The notes beneath the pieces were generated by a model. The model was not told the origin of the DNA. It was given only the letters and a program-made list of their open reading frames with translations, and did no database searches. This document shows positions 35,311-43,793 of a stretch of 64,000 nt of DNA, one piece after another. The position numbers and the translations under genes were made by a program. Each line of letters opens with the position of its first letter. Within the stretch, counting starts at the first letter, position 1. The DNA is taken from positions 930,001-994,000 of the forward strand of contig NZ_WRXM01000001.1 in NCBI RefSeq assembly GCF_010119205.1, in the 5' to 3' direction. The stretch is from Haloarcula limicola. GTDB taxonomy: Archaea; Halobacteriota; Halobacteria; Halobacteriales; Haloarculaceae.

Positions 35311-35595
35311 CTACTCCCCGAGGTTCTCGGCCATCCACTCGAACTGCTCGCGCAGGCGTCGCTCGCCGCCGTCGGTCAGCGAGTACTTGTCGGCGATGCC
35401 CTCGGTGCGGTGTTCGAGGAAGCCGGCGTCCTCCATCGCCTCCAGCGCCCCGTAGAAGCTCTTGGGCTCGATCCGGGTGTCGTAGCGGCGTTCGAGGCGC
35501 GTCTTGAGTCGCTGGCCCGTCAGTTCGCCCTCGTCTGCCCCGGCGAGCAGGACGCAGATGTCGCGCCGCCGCCCGCTCTGGAACCACTTCGCCAT
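35311..35595 (-). CDS. PadR-like winged-helix regulator
   Basis: 94 residues, the size of a bare winged-helix domain. The pattern MAKWFQSGRRRDICVLLAGA, TGQRLKTRLERRY, the recognition helix SFYGALEAMEDAGFLEHRTEG and wing DKYSLTDGGERRLREQFEW are those of PadR-type or archaeal transcriptional regulators. It probably binds DNA as a dimer and may respond to a small molecule; no separate ligand domain exists. Target genes are not evident; the adjacent small gene on the plus strand is divergent, 90 bp away. Confidence 0.8.
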   Translation of the reverse strand: MAKWFQSGRRRDICVLLAGADEGELTGQRLKTRLERRYDTRIEPKSFYGALEAMEDAGFLEHRTEGIADKYSLTDGGERRLREQFEWMAENLGE

Positions 35596-35684
35596 GCCGG
35601 AGCGTACGCGCCGAGTCGCTTCGGGGTTGCGGTTCGGCGGAGCGGACCGTCAGGTTCGCATACCCGCCCTCCTTACACGCACCA

Positions 35685-35972
35685 ATGACTGACACCGAGC
35701 GGGCGACCGAGGCGACGGCCGACGGCATCACCGCGCGCTACCGAGAGACCGAGGCGGAGCGAGTGCTCACGTTCGAGAGCGCCGGAGGGACGGCGGCCAT
35801 CGCCCAGAACGTCGAGGGCTACGCGATGTTGAAGGTGCGACCGACGGCCGACGGCGACGAACTCGAACGGTACTACGGTTTCGACATGGCGCTCGACCAC
35901 GCCGCCGAGTTGCTCGGGACGACGCCCGACGCGCTGCCGGTGCCCGAGGCGGCCGCGGACATGGGGATGTAG
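35685..35972 (+). CDS. Small conserved protein (DUF7111-like)
   Basis: 95 residues, acidic, soluble, with no membrane segments or Cys pairs. A central strand region (GYAMLKVRPTADGDELERYY) is followed by a helix (GFDMALDHAAELLG). I recall a haloarchaeal family of this type with unknown function. Divergent from the PadR-like regulator, so regulation by that protein is possible. Confidence 0.6.
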   Translation: MTDTERATEATADGITARYRETEAERVLTFESAGGTAAIAQNVEGYAMLKVRPTADGDELERYYGFDMALDHAAELLGTTPDALPVPEAAADMGM

Positions 35973-35992
35973 CCGGCGGTTCGCGTCGCCAC

Positions 35993-36008
35993 AGCCGGCT
36001 CGCCGGCT
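35993..36008. repeat. Short inverted repeat after the small conserved gene
   Basis: AGCCGGC, TC, GCCGGCT: 7-bp arms starting 20 bp after a stop codon. No poly-T run follows, so it is only a possible terminator. The rest of the gap to 36208 has no gene; TATA-like CATATAAAG (36167-36175) and GATTTTTAGG precede the next gene. Confidence 0.35.
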
Positions 36009-36208
36009 TGGAAAGATATCTCAAAAACAGATAGTTCTCCGATGGCGGCGGACTCGAGACGATCTGGAAGTTGTACGAGAATCGTAGACATAGTGGTGTT
36101 TTCGGCTCCGCTACGGTCCGTAACGATACCCGCCAATAGGTATCAGAAATATGATTGTAGTGCCCTCATATAAAGCGATTTTTAGGCCATCTTCGACCCT
36201 CCACCCGC

Positions 36209-38458
36209 ATGGTCGATTTAACTCGACGGAAACTGATCTCCAGTTCGGTCGCGGCCGCACTGGGGGCGAGCGTCGTGGGGACAGCGAGCGGCGAAGAAGT
36301 GGCGGAGTCCGATACGCCCGGCGCACCGAGCGTCAGGGGGTCGCTCAAGCGATTCTCGACGACGGCGTTCGGCGCGGAGGTCACGGGACCGTTCGTCTTC
36401 GCGGACGGGTCCCTACTCTACAGCCTCCAGCACCCCTCGGCGGAGAACGGCGACCCGTTCGACCGGGCGGCGGTCGGCTACTTCAGCGGGTTCAACTTCG
36501 AGTTCGACGGGAGCAACGACGACTTCGACGAGGTCTCGTTCCCCGAGACGCGAGCGGAACAGGGCGACGTCCGCTCGGACTCCGGGGACTACGAGATCCT
36601 CTTCTACGGTCGCGAGCCGATCGGCGACAGCTCCTCGCTGCTCGGCGTCACGCAGACGCCGGACGGACGGAACATCGTCCAGCGGGGGAGTCTCCCCGAA
36701 CCCGAGCGCGAGGAGCGGCCGTACTTCGCGGGGTCGCAGTACGGTCTCTCCGGGAGCAACCCCGACTGCAACCAGTTCGTCCCGACGGACGAGGCGGGGA
36801 CCGAGGGCTACCTGTTCACCAATTGGGAGAACAGTCCGGGCTGCATCTCGCGTGTCCCGCTCGGTCGGGACGACGACGGCGAATGGAGCGCCGACCTGAG
36901 CGAGGCCATGAACGTGACGAACACGGCGGCGTTCCGCGACATCGGCGGGACGCGGATCAACTGCTACGGCGACCTCAGCCCGTGGGAGACGATGATATCC
37001 GCCGAGGAGAACTACGCGCATCCCCGCGTCAATCTGACCCACACCGTCAGCGACATCGTGGCAGCGGACTCGGGAGCGGGTCTCGTCGGCGGCTGCCAGT
37101 TCTGGAACCGACCGAACCCGACCGAGATCGCGGACGCGATCGGCGCGTACGCCGAGGACGGGGCGCTCGAATCGCCGTTCAGTCCGCAGGGTTACTGGGC
37201 GCTCAGCGGCGTCGAGTTCCTCGCGTACTACCTCGGTGCGGAGCCGCGAGACCAAGCCGAGGACAGCGCCGAGAACGTCACGCAGCCGATCTGTGACACC
37301 TATCCGAACCCCTACCGGTACGGCTACTTCGTGGACGTCCGCGAGCCGGCGGCGGAGACGCCCGAACCCATCAAGTACTGGGTCATGGGCCGCGCGGCGT
37401 GGGAAGCTCCCGACATCCAGAAGGACAAGCGGACCGTCTACGGCTGTTCGGACGGCGACAGCAAGGGCATCTACAAGTTCGTCGCCGACCGGCCGATCCC
37501 GAGTTACCAAGACACCGACGACATCGCGGGCACGCTCTACGCACCGAAGATCACCAACGACGCCGCGAACGCCGAAGAGGTGGGCGAACGCAACTCCCCG
37601 GCGAACACGCCCCTCGAAGTCGAGTGGATCGAACTGGGCCACGCGACCAACGGCGAGGTCGAGTCCTGGATCGCCGAGTACGACGACGTGACTCAGACCG
37701 ACTACCTCGAAGCCCACGCCGACATCGACTGGAGCGAGAATCTGGACGCCGCGGTTCGAGAGGCCGACCTCGAAATCATCGAGAACGGCAATCAGAACTA
37801 CATCACCAACGAGGAAATCGTCGAGTGGGCCGAGCAGTACGAACAGAACGGCCCCGATGGCGTCGACGAGGAACTTCGGAAGGTCCCCTTCCTCGAGACT
37901 CGCGCGGCCGCCAAGGAGATCGGTGCCTCCATCGAGTTCAACAAGGCGGAGGGCGTCGACAGCGCCGACGACGCCGGCCCCGGCGACTTCGTCTACTTCG
38001 GCATCTCGGAGTTCAACGACGACCTGGCGAACGAGACCGGCGACGTCCAGATGGACCGCGTCGACGGCGGCGTCGTCTACCGCGCCGAACTCGAATCGGA
38101 CTACAACGTCTCGACGCTCGAACCCGTCATCACCGGACCGGACTTCACGGATTCGCCCGAGGACGCCAACGACGCGCTCCGGAACATCGACAACGTCTAC
38201 GCGATGCGCGACGGCCGCGTCCTCTGCTGTGAGGACGGCTTCGGCGGTCCCGCTCGGTCCTACCCCAACGACTGCCTCTACGTCTACGAGCCGGACTATC
38301 TCGAGGAACGTCCCGGCAGCTCGGACGAAAGTCCGAACAGTTCCGGCGAGAGTCCTAGTAACTCCGGCGAGAGCTCCGGTAACTCCGATGACAACCCCGG
38401 CCGCGGACCGCAGTGCCAGACGGAAGAGGTCGAGAGCGACGACGACAGCGACGAGTAA
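36209..38458 (+). CDS. PhoX-family (DUF839) alkaline phosphatase-like secreted protein
   Basis: 749 residues. A twin-arginine signal (TRRKLISSSVAAALGASVV) opens the protein. SPWETMISAEENY matches the TPWGTxxxxEE-type calcium/iron site of PhoX, and NPDCNQFVPTD and GCISRVPL lie in the propeller repeats. PhoX hydrolyses phosphomonoesters outside the cell to supply phosphate. The last 50 residues are a Ser/Glu/Pro/Gly repeat (SSGES-like units), acidic, of a type seen in haloarchaeal secreted proteins. The start ATG is 28-38 bp after two TATA-like boxes. Confidence 0.82.
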   Translation: MVDLTRRKLISSSVAAALGASVVGTASGEEVAESDTPGAPSVRGSLKRFSTTAFGAEVTGPFVFADGSLLYSLQHPSAENGDPFDRAAVGYFSGFNFEFDGSNDDFDEVSFPETRAEQGDVRSDSGDYEILFYGREPIGDSSSLLGVTQTPDGRNIVQRGSLPEPEREERPYFAGSQYGLSGSNPDCNQFVPTDEAGTEGYLFTNWENSPGCISRVPLGRDDDGEWSADLSEAMNVTNTAAFRDIGGTRINCYGDLSPWETMISAEENYAHPRVNLTHTVSDIVAADSGAGLVGGCQFWNRPNPTEIADAIGAYAEDGALESPFSPQGYWALSGVEFLAYYLGAEPRDQAEDSAENVTQPICDTYPNPYRYGYFVDVREPAAETPEPIKYWVMGRAAWEAPDIQKDKRTVYGCSDGDSKGIYKFVADRPIPSYQDTDDIAGTLYAPKITNDAANAEEVGERNSPANTPLEVEWIELGHATNGEVESWIAEYDDVTQTDYLEAHADIDWSENLDAAVREADLEIIENGNQNYITNEEIVEWAEQYEQNGPDGVDEELRKVPFLETRAAAKEIGASIEFNKAEGVDSADDAGPGDFVYFGISEFNDDLANETGDVQMDRVDGGVVYRAELESDYNVSTLEPVITGPDFTDSPEDANDALRNIDNVYAMRDGRVLCCEDGFGGPARSYPNDCLYVYEPDYLEERPGSSDESPNSSGESPSNSGESSGNSDDNPGRGPQCQTEEVESDDDSDE

Positions 38459-38509
38459 CCCCCCTGTGTCGGTCCCCACTGACACACTGACCTATCCCCC
38501 ACACGCTCT

Positions 38510-38932
38510 ATGTCACAAACAGACCACCCGACGACGGCCGAGACGGACTCGGCGTACCGCGAGTACGTCCTCGGCGTCCGCATCCTCGAAGAGAGCGACG
38601 TCGACGGCGGCGCGCGCTATCGATTCGAGGCTCCAGACCACTGCGGTATCGCTTTCGAAGACGCCGAGGACGCGACGCTGTACGCCGACGTCTACTTCGA
38701 TGTCAACGGTTTCGAGGAGGCCGGCACCGGCGAGCGCGGCGTCCCGCCGGCGATCATCCAGGCGGGCCGGGACACTCTCGTCGCGTACTTCCTCACCCAG
38801 TCCGGCATCGACGTTCACTGGGCCGCGTCGTTCTACGGCGAGAAACCCGAGAAAGTCGAACGCTACGTCTCCCGCGTGCGAAAGCGAGCGGCGAACATCC
38901 GCGACGGCGTGCGAGAGCGCGACCTCTCGTAG
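38510..38932 (+). CDS. Conserved hypothetical protein
   Basis: 140 residues, soluble, acidic. The body alternates strands and helices (REYVLGVRILEESDVDGGAR, ADVYFDVNGFEEAGTGERGV, then a helix AIIQAGRDTLVAYFLTQ) and ends with a charged helix KVERYVSRVRKRAANIRD. No known domain is recognised. It follows PhoX by 51 bp in the same direction, but a T-run (ATTTTTTG) after its stop suggests transcription ends there. Confidence 0.6.
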   Translation: MSQTDHPTTAETDSAYREYVLGVRILEESDVDGGARYRFEAPDHCGIAFEDAEDATLYADVYFDVNGFEEAGTGERGVPPAIIQAGRDTLVAYFLTQSGIDVHWAASFYGEKPEKVERYVSRVRKRAANIRDGVRERDLS

Positions 38933-39091
38933 CGCCGGCCTGCGCTCTCTCATTTTTTGTAGCGTCGAGAATCGAGACACTGCGGAGATTCATGGCTATC
39001 CGTGGGTGGCGCTGCTGACGGCCTGTATCGTTCAATCCCGTTTTCAGACCCTCTAACGGCCACTCACCGGGGCGGCTGGTTTTCCGCGGTG

Positions 39092-39111
39092 CGTCAGACG
39101 CGCGTCTGACG
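39092..39111. promoter_or_regulatory. Perfect 20-bp palindrome upstream of the zinc-motif membrane protein gene
   Basis: CGTCAGACGCGCGTCTGACG is its own reverse complement. It ends 34 bp before the ATG at 39146, directly upstream of a TATA-like GAAGTTTTGAG (about 30 bp from the ATG), a place where archaeal repressors or activators bind. Chance palindromes of this length are rare. Confidence 0.5.
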
Positions 39112-39145
39112 TGAAGTTTTGAGGAGCGCGGTGCTAGACACGTCC

Positions 39146-40177
39146 ATGACCAGTTTGACGGACGTGTACGAGGGGGAGGTCGGCCGCGTCGCGTCTCGCC
39201 GCCAGCAGGTCGTCGGGACGGCGCTGTTTCTCGTCGGCACCGCCGGACTCGTCGCCGCCATCGCCCTCGCGACGACGGACGTGGGAACGCGGGTCGGGCT
39301 GGGGGATTACGCCGCCCGGGAGGTCGGCGGCATCGTCGCCGGGGTCGGCCTGCCGACCGTCGTCCTCGGCATCTTCGCCGTGTTACCCGCCAGCGCCCGA
39401 ACCCGCGCGTTCGCGGTGCTCGGGGCCGGCGTCTCGCTGCTCGGCGTCGTCGCTTTCCAGCACATCTACCCCTACAACTGGATGACGAGCGCGCCGACGC
39501 TCGCGCTGGGGACCAGCGTCGTCTACTTCGCCGGCATCCTGACGACGTTCTGGTGTCTCTTCGTCGCGCTGGCGACGTTCAAGACCCGGAAGTCACCCGG
39601 CGGCACCGCCCGGATGGAAGTCACCGAGGAGGGGACCATCAAACTCGTCGAGGAGACCCGCGCCATCCCGGGACTGGGCGGCATCGGCTTCTTCGGCGAC
39701 GACCCCGACGGTAGCGTCGAGACGCAGACGAACCGACCCGACGGCGGTCAGAGCGCCGTCAGCGACGGCGGCGACACCGAGGCGTTCGGTCGGGGGCCGA
39801 CGACTGGCCGTGAGCGGGCCCAGTCCGCCGACGCCTCTCGGGGAAACACGACGACCACCGACCGGTCCTCGGAGTCGACGCAGAGCGGTTCGACGGCAGA
39901 CGACCGACCGACCTTCTCCGAGCGAGACCTCGATCCGTCCATCGCAAACGCCGGCCCGGAGGCTTCGCCGTCGACCGATGGCGGGACGGCTTCGTCGACC
40001 GGCCACGACCCCATCACCGAGACGGCCGTCCACCGCGGCGAACCCGACAAGTACTGCGGGAACTGCCGGCACTTCCAGTACGTGATGGACGACGGCGACG
40101 TCGAACCGTACTGCACCCACCACGGCGAGCAGTTAGACGACATGGAGGCGTGCTCGTCGTGGCTCAACAACGACTGA
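39146..40177 (+). CDS. Membrane protein with C-terminal zinc-ribbon-like motif (DUF7139-like)
   Basis: 343 residues: four membrane helices (about 20-140), a long Ser/Thr/Asp-rich linker (about 175-290) and a C-terminal Cys motif (YCGNCRHFQYV, then YCTHHGEQLDDMEACSSW) which looks like a zinc-binding knuckle with four Cys and a His. The start at MTSLTDVYEG was chosen over an ATG 27 bases earlier because the TATA-like box and palindrome then fit. Role unknown; it lies immediately before transcription factor S. Confidence 0.65.
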   Translation: MTSLTDVYEGEVGRVASRRQQVVGTALFLVGTAGLVAAIALATTDVGTRVGLGDYAAREVGGIVAGVGLPTVVLGIFAVLPASARTRAFAVLGAGVSLLGVVAFQHIYPYNWMTSAPTLALGTSVVYFAGILTTFWCLFVALATFKTRKSPGGTARMEVTEEGTIKLVEETRAIPGLGGIGFFGDDPDGSVETQTNRPDGGQSAVSDGGDTEAFGRGPTTGRERAQSADASRGNTTTTDRSSESTQSGSTADDRPTFSERDLDPSIANAGPEASPSTDGGTASSTGHDPITETAVHRGEPDKYCGNCRHFQYVMDDGDVEPYCTHHGEQLDDMEACSSWLNND

Positions 40178-40219
40178 ACCCCGACGTTTAACACGGACGG
40201 ACGGCTAGTGGGGGCAACG

Positions 40220-40546
40220 ATGCAATTTTGCGACGAATGCGGCTCGATGATGAAGACGGAAGGCGACCGCTGGGTCTGTGGGAGCTGCGGCCACGAGGAA
40301 CTGCGCGACGACGAGACCGAACGGGAGATGGCCGTCACCACGCAGGGCCAAGAGGAGTCCGAGGTCGTCGACACCTCCGAGGTCGACGCCGCGGACATGG
40401 GACCGACGACCAGCGAGCGCTGCCCCGAGTGCGGGAACGACCGCGCCTTCTACGAGATGAAGCAGATCCGCGCCGCCGACGAGTCCGAGACCCGCTTCTT
40501 CACCTGTACCGAGTGCGAACACAAGTGGCGCGAGGACGACCACTGA
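40220..40546 (+). CDS. Transcription factor S (TFIIS-like RNA cleavage factor)
   Basis: 108 residues with two zinc ribbons: N-terminal CDECGSMM...CGSCGHEE, and C-terminal CPECGNDRAFYEMKQIRAAD followed by ETRFFTCTECEHKW. The acidic pair in ADESET that reaches the polymerase active site is present. It helps stalled RNA polymerase cut back its transcript. The start MQFCDECG gives the usual length; a GTG/ATG four codons earlier is possible. Followed 9 bp later by a conserved unknown gene. Confidence 0.93.
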   Translation: MQFCDECGSMMKTEGDRWVCGSCGHEELRDDETEREMAVTTQGQEESEVVDTSEVDAADMGPTTSERCPECGNDRAFYEMKQIRAADESETRFFTCTECEHKWREDDH

Positions 40547-40555
40547 GCCGATAGC

Positions 40556-41167
40556 GTGTCCGACGACGCCTCGTTTCCGGCCGTTCCGGAATCCCGACTG
40601 CGCGACGGCGGCTGGGAACTGACCGACGAGACCGTCGAGACGGTGTTCCGGCTCCCGACGGCGAAGGTCGTCGGTGCGACCCGCCTCTACGGCGACAGTC
40701 GAACCCGCGAGGCCGCCCGGGACGCGGCCGGCGTCGAGCAGCAGTGGCGCTTCTTCTTCGCCACGGCGCTGACCTTCCGACCGCCGCTGGCCCCCGGCAT
40801 CGGGCCGGCGATGATACTCCCGACGGTCCGCGCCGAGGCCCAGTCCGCCTTCGCCGAGCAACTGCGCGAACGCGGGTTCGCGGACGTCGAACGCGGCCGA
40901 CGAGAGCGGGTCCGAACCGACAGCGGCGACCGCGCCCGCCTGCGGACGTACACCGCGTCGCTGTCGCTCGACGAGATCGGTGCGACGCTGTCGATAACGG
41001 GCTGGGTCGGTGTCTGGCACGGCGACGGCTTCCGCATCGCCGCAGGCGCGTATCCGGACCGCCCGGTCACCGAGATTCTCGGCCTGGCGGACGCTCCGCC
41101 GGAACTCGACTGCTCACCGCAGGACTACCGGGACGAACTGCTCGACCTCATCCGCGCCGTCGAGTGA
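40556..41167 (+). CDS. Conserved hypothetical protein
   Basis: 203 residues with GTG start (VSDDASFPAVPESRLRDGGWE). Soluble; an N-terminal beta-rich region (ELTDETVETVFRLPTAKVVG) and a central basic helix; the C-terminus ends QDYRDELLDLIRAVE. It is 9 bases from transcription factor S in the same direction, so likely cotranscribed. No catalytic motif recognised. Its last 20 bases overlap the convergent gene on the minus strand. Confidence 0.65.
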   Translation: MSDDASFPAVPESRLRDGGWELTDETVETVFRLPTAKVVGATRLYGDSRTREAARDAAGVEQQWRFFFATALTFRPPLAPGIGPAMILPTVRAEAQSAFAEQLRERGFADVERGRRERVRTDSGDRARLRTYTASLSLDEIGATLSITGWVGVWHGDGFRIAAGAYPDRPVTEILGLADAPPELDCSPQDYRDELLDLIRAVE

Positions 41168-41555
41168 CCGCGGCCAGCGGGACGCCGTCGGGAACGAGTT
41201 CGACCGATCCGAGTCCGAGCCGCCGGGCCGCGGCGCTCGGCGTGGCGTCCTCGCCGACGCGCGCCACGGGGACGCCGCGGACCTGCAACTCGGCGGTCAG
41301 GCCGACCGACGCCAGCGCCGCCCCGAGGTCCATCGAATCGACCGGCAACCCCCGCCACAGCGCGAGGGCGGCCGGGAGCGAGGGGACGTCCACCGCGACG
41401 ACGTCGTCGTAACCGACGACGGTCGCGCCGTGGCCGTCGATCTCGACGCTGAGGTCCGCCTCGACGGCCAGCGACATCCGGTCTTCGAGCGCGTCCAGTA
41501 GCTCCGCGACCGTCTCTATCGGCTCTCGGCTCTCCCGTTCGATATCGGTCGTCAC
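41148..41555 (-). CDS. Hypothetical protein, translationally coupled
   Basis: 135 residues starting with GTG (VTTDIERESREP) that overlaps the TGA of the preceding gene (GTGA). It has a helix (VAELLDALEDRMSLAVEADL) followed by strands (GHGATVVGYDDVVAVDVPS) and no membrane segment or catalytic motif. Composition is alanine- and valine-rich. Coupling to the upstream 69-residue protein suggests a shared function that is not known. Confidence 0.6.
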   Translation of the reverse strand: MTTDIERESREPIETVAELLDALEDRMSLAVEADLSVEIDGHGATVVGYDDVVAVDVPSLPAALALWRGLPVDSMDLGAALASVGLTAELQVRGVPVARVGEDATPSAAARRLGLGSVELVPDGVPLAAVTRRRG

Positions 41556-41761
41556 TCCTTCTCGCGTGTCGTGACGGTGAGCGTGCCGTCGATACGCCAG
41601 TGAGCGTAGTCGGGGTCCTCGCCCGTCTTGCTCGGCACGTCCACTTCCATGTCCTCGAAATCGTAGGTGATCTCGGCGTTGCGACCGGTCAGCCGATCGT
41701 AGAGACTGATAGCGAGTTCGGGCCAGGTCGTCGTCTCGTCGGGAGCTCCGGCTTCGCTCAT
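41552..41761 (-). CDS. Small hypothetical protein
   Basis: 69 residues: MSEAGAPDETTTWPELAISL, then ITYDFEDMEVDVPSKTGEDP and HWRIDGTLTVTTREKE, a strand-rich, acidic protein. No motif is recognised. The next gene begins within its stop codon, so the pair is coupled. The start was chosen as the last ATG that keeps the conserved-looking acidic region. Confidence 0.55.
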   Translation of the reverse strand: MSEAGAPDETTTWPELAISLYDRLTGRNAEITYDFEDMEVDVPSKTGEDPDYAHWRIDGTLTVTTREKE

Positions 41762-41840
41762 ACGCGTCCGGATACGTGTCATCGGACCTTGAATCCACGG
41801 CCCGGCGAGTCGTGGACGCGCCGCATTTCGGCTTGAATTG

Positions 41841-42563
41841 TCAGGGACGACGCGCGAACGTGAGGTAGCCGGTGTGACCGACGCCGCCCGTCGACGGCCG
41901 AGAGCCCCGGTCGTCGAAGTCCATCTCGCGCTGGATGGTGTCGAGCGTCTCGACGGCCGCCAACCCGACTTCCTCGGCCGCCGCGACGGCCTCGCGCGTG
42001 TTCTCGACGAACGGCGAGTAGACGGCCAGCGACCCGCCGCGGCGGAGCAGCGTCGGTGCCCGTTCGACGACGGTCGGCGCGTCTTCGGTGTCGAGCGTGA
42101 CCACGTCGAACCCGGAGAGCGTGTCGAGGTCGTCGGTCACGTCGCCGGTCCGGACCTCGACGCGGTCCTCGACGCCGGCCAGCGCCATGTTCTCGCGGGC
42201 CACGTCGGCGAACTCCGGGTCGACCTCGTAGGTCACCACGTCGGCCCCCAATCGGCCCATATAGGCGCTGAGGATGCCGGTCCCCGTTCCGGCGTCGAGG
42301 ACGCGGTCGCCCGCGGCGACGCCGGTCTTGCCGACGACCAGCCCCACGTCCCGGGGCATCATCGGCGCGCCGGTGCGTTCGAGGTGGTTGAACAGATCCG
42401 GCCCGCGGAGCCGCCGCGTCGTGAACGCCGTTCCGAGGTGCGTCTCGACGACGTCGCCCGGTTCGACGTCTTCTGGCACCTCCAGAATGCCGAGGTCGGA
42501 CTCGAACCGCTCACCGGGGTCCAGCAGGTACTCGCGGTCCTCGTGGACGAAGAGATAGGACAC
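41841..42563 (-). CDS. trmI: tRNA (adenine-N1)-methyltransferase TrmI
   Basis: 240 residues with GTG start (VSYLFVHEDREYLL). The N-terminal small domain precedes the SAM-binding site VLDAGTGTGILSAYMG (residues about 100-115), and VTLDTEDAP is the catalytic-loop region typical of TrmI, with a PSTGGVGHTGYLTFARR C-terminus. Archaeal TrmI methylates A57/A58 in the T loop of tRNA. It starts 2 bases after the NAC gene ends, so the two are one operon. Confidence 0.87.
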   Translation of the reverse strand: MSYLFVHEDREYLLDPGERFESDLGILEVPEDVEPGDVVETHLGTAFTTRRLRGPDLFNHLERTGAPMMPRDVGLVVGKTGVAAGDRVLDAGTGTGILSAYMGRLGADVVTYEVDPEFADVARENMALAGVEDRVEVRTGDVTDDLDTLSGFDVVTLDTEDAPTVVERAPTLLRRGGSLAVYSPFVENTREAVAAAEEVGLAAVETLDTIQREMDFDDRGSRPSTGGVGHTGYLTFARRP

Positions 42564-42564
42564 G

Positions 42565-42990
42565 CTACTCGAGCTGGTCGACGGCGTCCGCGAGGTCGCC
42601 GTCGTTCTCTTCGAGCGCCTCTCGCGCCGTCTCCTCGTCGACGCCGGTCCGCATCGCGACGAGTTCGACGTCGTCCGCGTCGACGACGTTCCCGTCGTCA
42701 CTATCGTCGGTCTCGCTCGCGTCGCTCCCGCTCTCACCGCTCTCGATCGCGGCGCTCTCCGCGCTCTCGCCCGAACCGAGTTCGCGCGATTCCGGGTCGC
42801 CGACGACCTGGTAGGTCTTCTGACCTTGGGCCTCCATGAGTTGGACCTCGGCGTCGCTGAAGACGAGTTCCTCGTCGGCCGTCCGGATGATTACCTCCTC
42901 GGCATCGATGTCGTCCATGTTGATGCCCATCTGTTCCATCATCTGCTGCATCTTGCGAGGGTTCATGCCCCCGCCGCCTCCGCCGAACAT
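42565..42990 (-). CDS. Nascent polypeptide-associated complex protein
   Basis: 141 residues. The N-terminus [22 protein letters not shown] is characteristic of archaeal NAC; the NAC domain ([29 protein letters not shown]) follows, then an acidic linker, and a UBA domain at the C-terminus ([19 protein letters not shown]). It binds nascent chains at the ribosome exit. A clear TATA box lies about 30 bp upstream. Confidence 0.92.
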   Translation of the reverse strand: MFGGGGGGMNPRKMQQMMEQMGINMDDIDAEEVIIRTADEELVFSDAEVQLMEAQGQKTYQVVGDPESRELGSGESAESAAIESGESGSDASETDDSDDGNVVDADDVELVAMRTGVDEETAREALEENDGDLADAVDQLE

Positions 42991-43015
42991 ACCCGTGAGT
43001 CTGCGTTCCGGCCGG

Positions 43016-43024
43016 AAATATTTA
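43016..43024 (-). promoter_or_regulatory. TATA box of the NAC-trmI operon
   Basis: TAAATATTT on the minus strand, centred about 30 bp before the NAC ATG, giving a leaderless message. Confidence 0.6.
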
Positions 43025-43056
43025 GCGACCCACCTTTTTCTTCGTCGCCTTTCCTC

Positions 43057-43075
43057 GCGCGCTCGCAGAGCGCGC
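43057..43075. repeat. Perfect hairpin between the NAC promoter and a gene remnant
   Basis: GCGCGCTC, loop GCA, GAGCGCGC: 8-bp arms. Part of a short non-coding stretch dense in palindromes. Confidence 0.45.
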
Positions 43076-43112
43076 TGTGGGAAGGCTCCTCGAAAAACGT
43101 GGGCGAAAAAGG

Positions 43113-43141
43113 CCGAACTCGCGGCGTCGCCGCGAGTTCGG
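43113..43141. repeat. 29-bp near-perfect palindrome
   Basis: CCGAACTCGCGGCG, central T, CGCCGCGAGTTCGG: 14-bp exact arms, the longest in the window. It ends one base before a coding-like remnant. Such elements resemble scattered haloarchaeal extragenic palindromes; function unknown. Confidence 0.55.
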
Positions 43142-43296
43142 TACGATACGAACTACCGCACCGCAACGAACGCATCGTCACCCACGACGGCTTCCAGCAG
43201 CACAGCCAGCTCCTCGGCAAAGGCATCCCCGACCACGGCGTCGAGAAACTGATGCGCCGCGAGCAGGTGTTCGCGGACGCCTACCGGTATCACTCT
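43142..43296 (+). pseudogene. Coding-like remnant of an unknown gene
   Basis: A frame without a proper start reads [18 protein letters not shown], then LLGKGIPDHGVEKLMRREQV and ADAYRYHSS, with third codon positions almost all G or C as in real genes here. It is cut on the left by the 29-bp palindrome and on the right runs into the end of the lipoprotein gene. I cannot name the family. It looks like a truncated gene left beside repeat DNA. Confidence 0.4.
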
Positions 43297-43757
43297 TCGG
43301 CGAAGAAACGGATCTCGTCAGCCGTTATCTCGATCTCCTGATTCGACCCCATCCGGATATCGTACGTCTCGATAAGGACGTCGAACTGCCGCTCTGTCCC
43401 GTCGATACTGACGGCGAGGTCGTACTGTCCCCGCGTCTCGATACCCGTCTCGAACTCCGTCCTCGCACCCGCGTTGAGTTGGACGGATTCGTTCAGTAGG
43501 GTTGACCCGTCGCTACGAGAAAGCGTGAGCGAGACGCGTCTTGACCCGTCACTTCGGTTGCGGACGACGACCAGAATCGGGTCGTCGGGATCGGGCGTCA
43601 CCGGCGGCGTCGCCGTCTCCGTGGGAGAGTCCGTAGCAGTTGGCACATTTGCGGGCGTCACGTCAGCCGGCGTCCGTTTGGGCGTGCCGAGACTGTTGCA
43701 GCCGGCGAGCGACGCGGTGGAGAGCGCGAGTGACGAGAGGACCTGTCGGCGGCGCAT
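43290..43757 (-). CDS. Lipoprotein with Ig-like domain
   Basis: 155 residues. The signal ends in a lipobox (LASTASLAGC), so a lipid anchor at Cys 19-20 is likely, then a Thr/Pro-rich linker and one beta-sandwich domain (DPILVVVRNRSDGSRRVSLT to FDVLIETYDIRMGS). No enzymatic motif. It sits outside the membrane. The signal includes MRRRQVLSSLALS, hinting at a twin-arginine-type export. Confidence 0.72.
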   Translation of the reverse strand: MRRRQVLSSLALSTASLAGCNSLGTPKRTPADVTPANVPTATDSPTETATPPVTPDPDDPILVVVRNRSDGSRRVSLTLSRSDGSTLLNESVQLNAGARTEFETGIETRGQYDLAVSIDGTERQFDVLIETYDIRMGSNQEIEITADEIRFFAEE

Positions 43758-43793
43758 ACCGACCGTTCAGAAGTGCGCAGTAAATGCTTTCTG

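Noticed and set aside
36413-38485. 690-codon minus-strand frame opposite phoX
   Set aside because: Val/Asp/Arg-rich mirror translation of a clear secreted phosphatase gene; not a gene.
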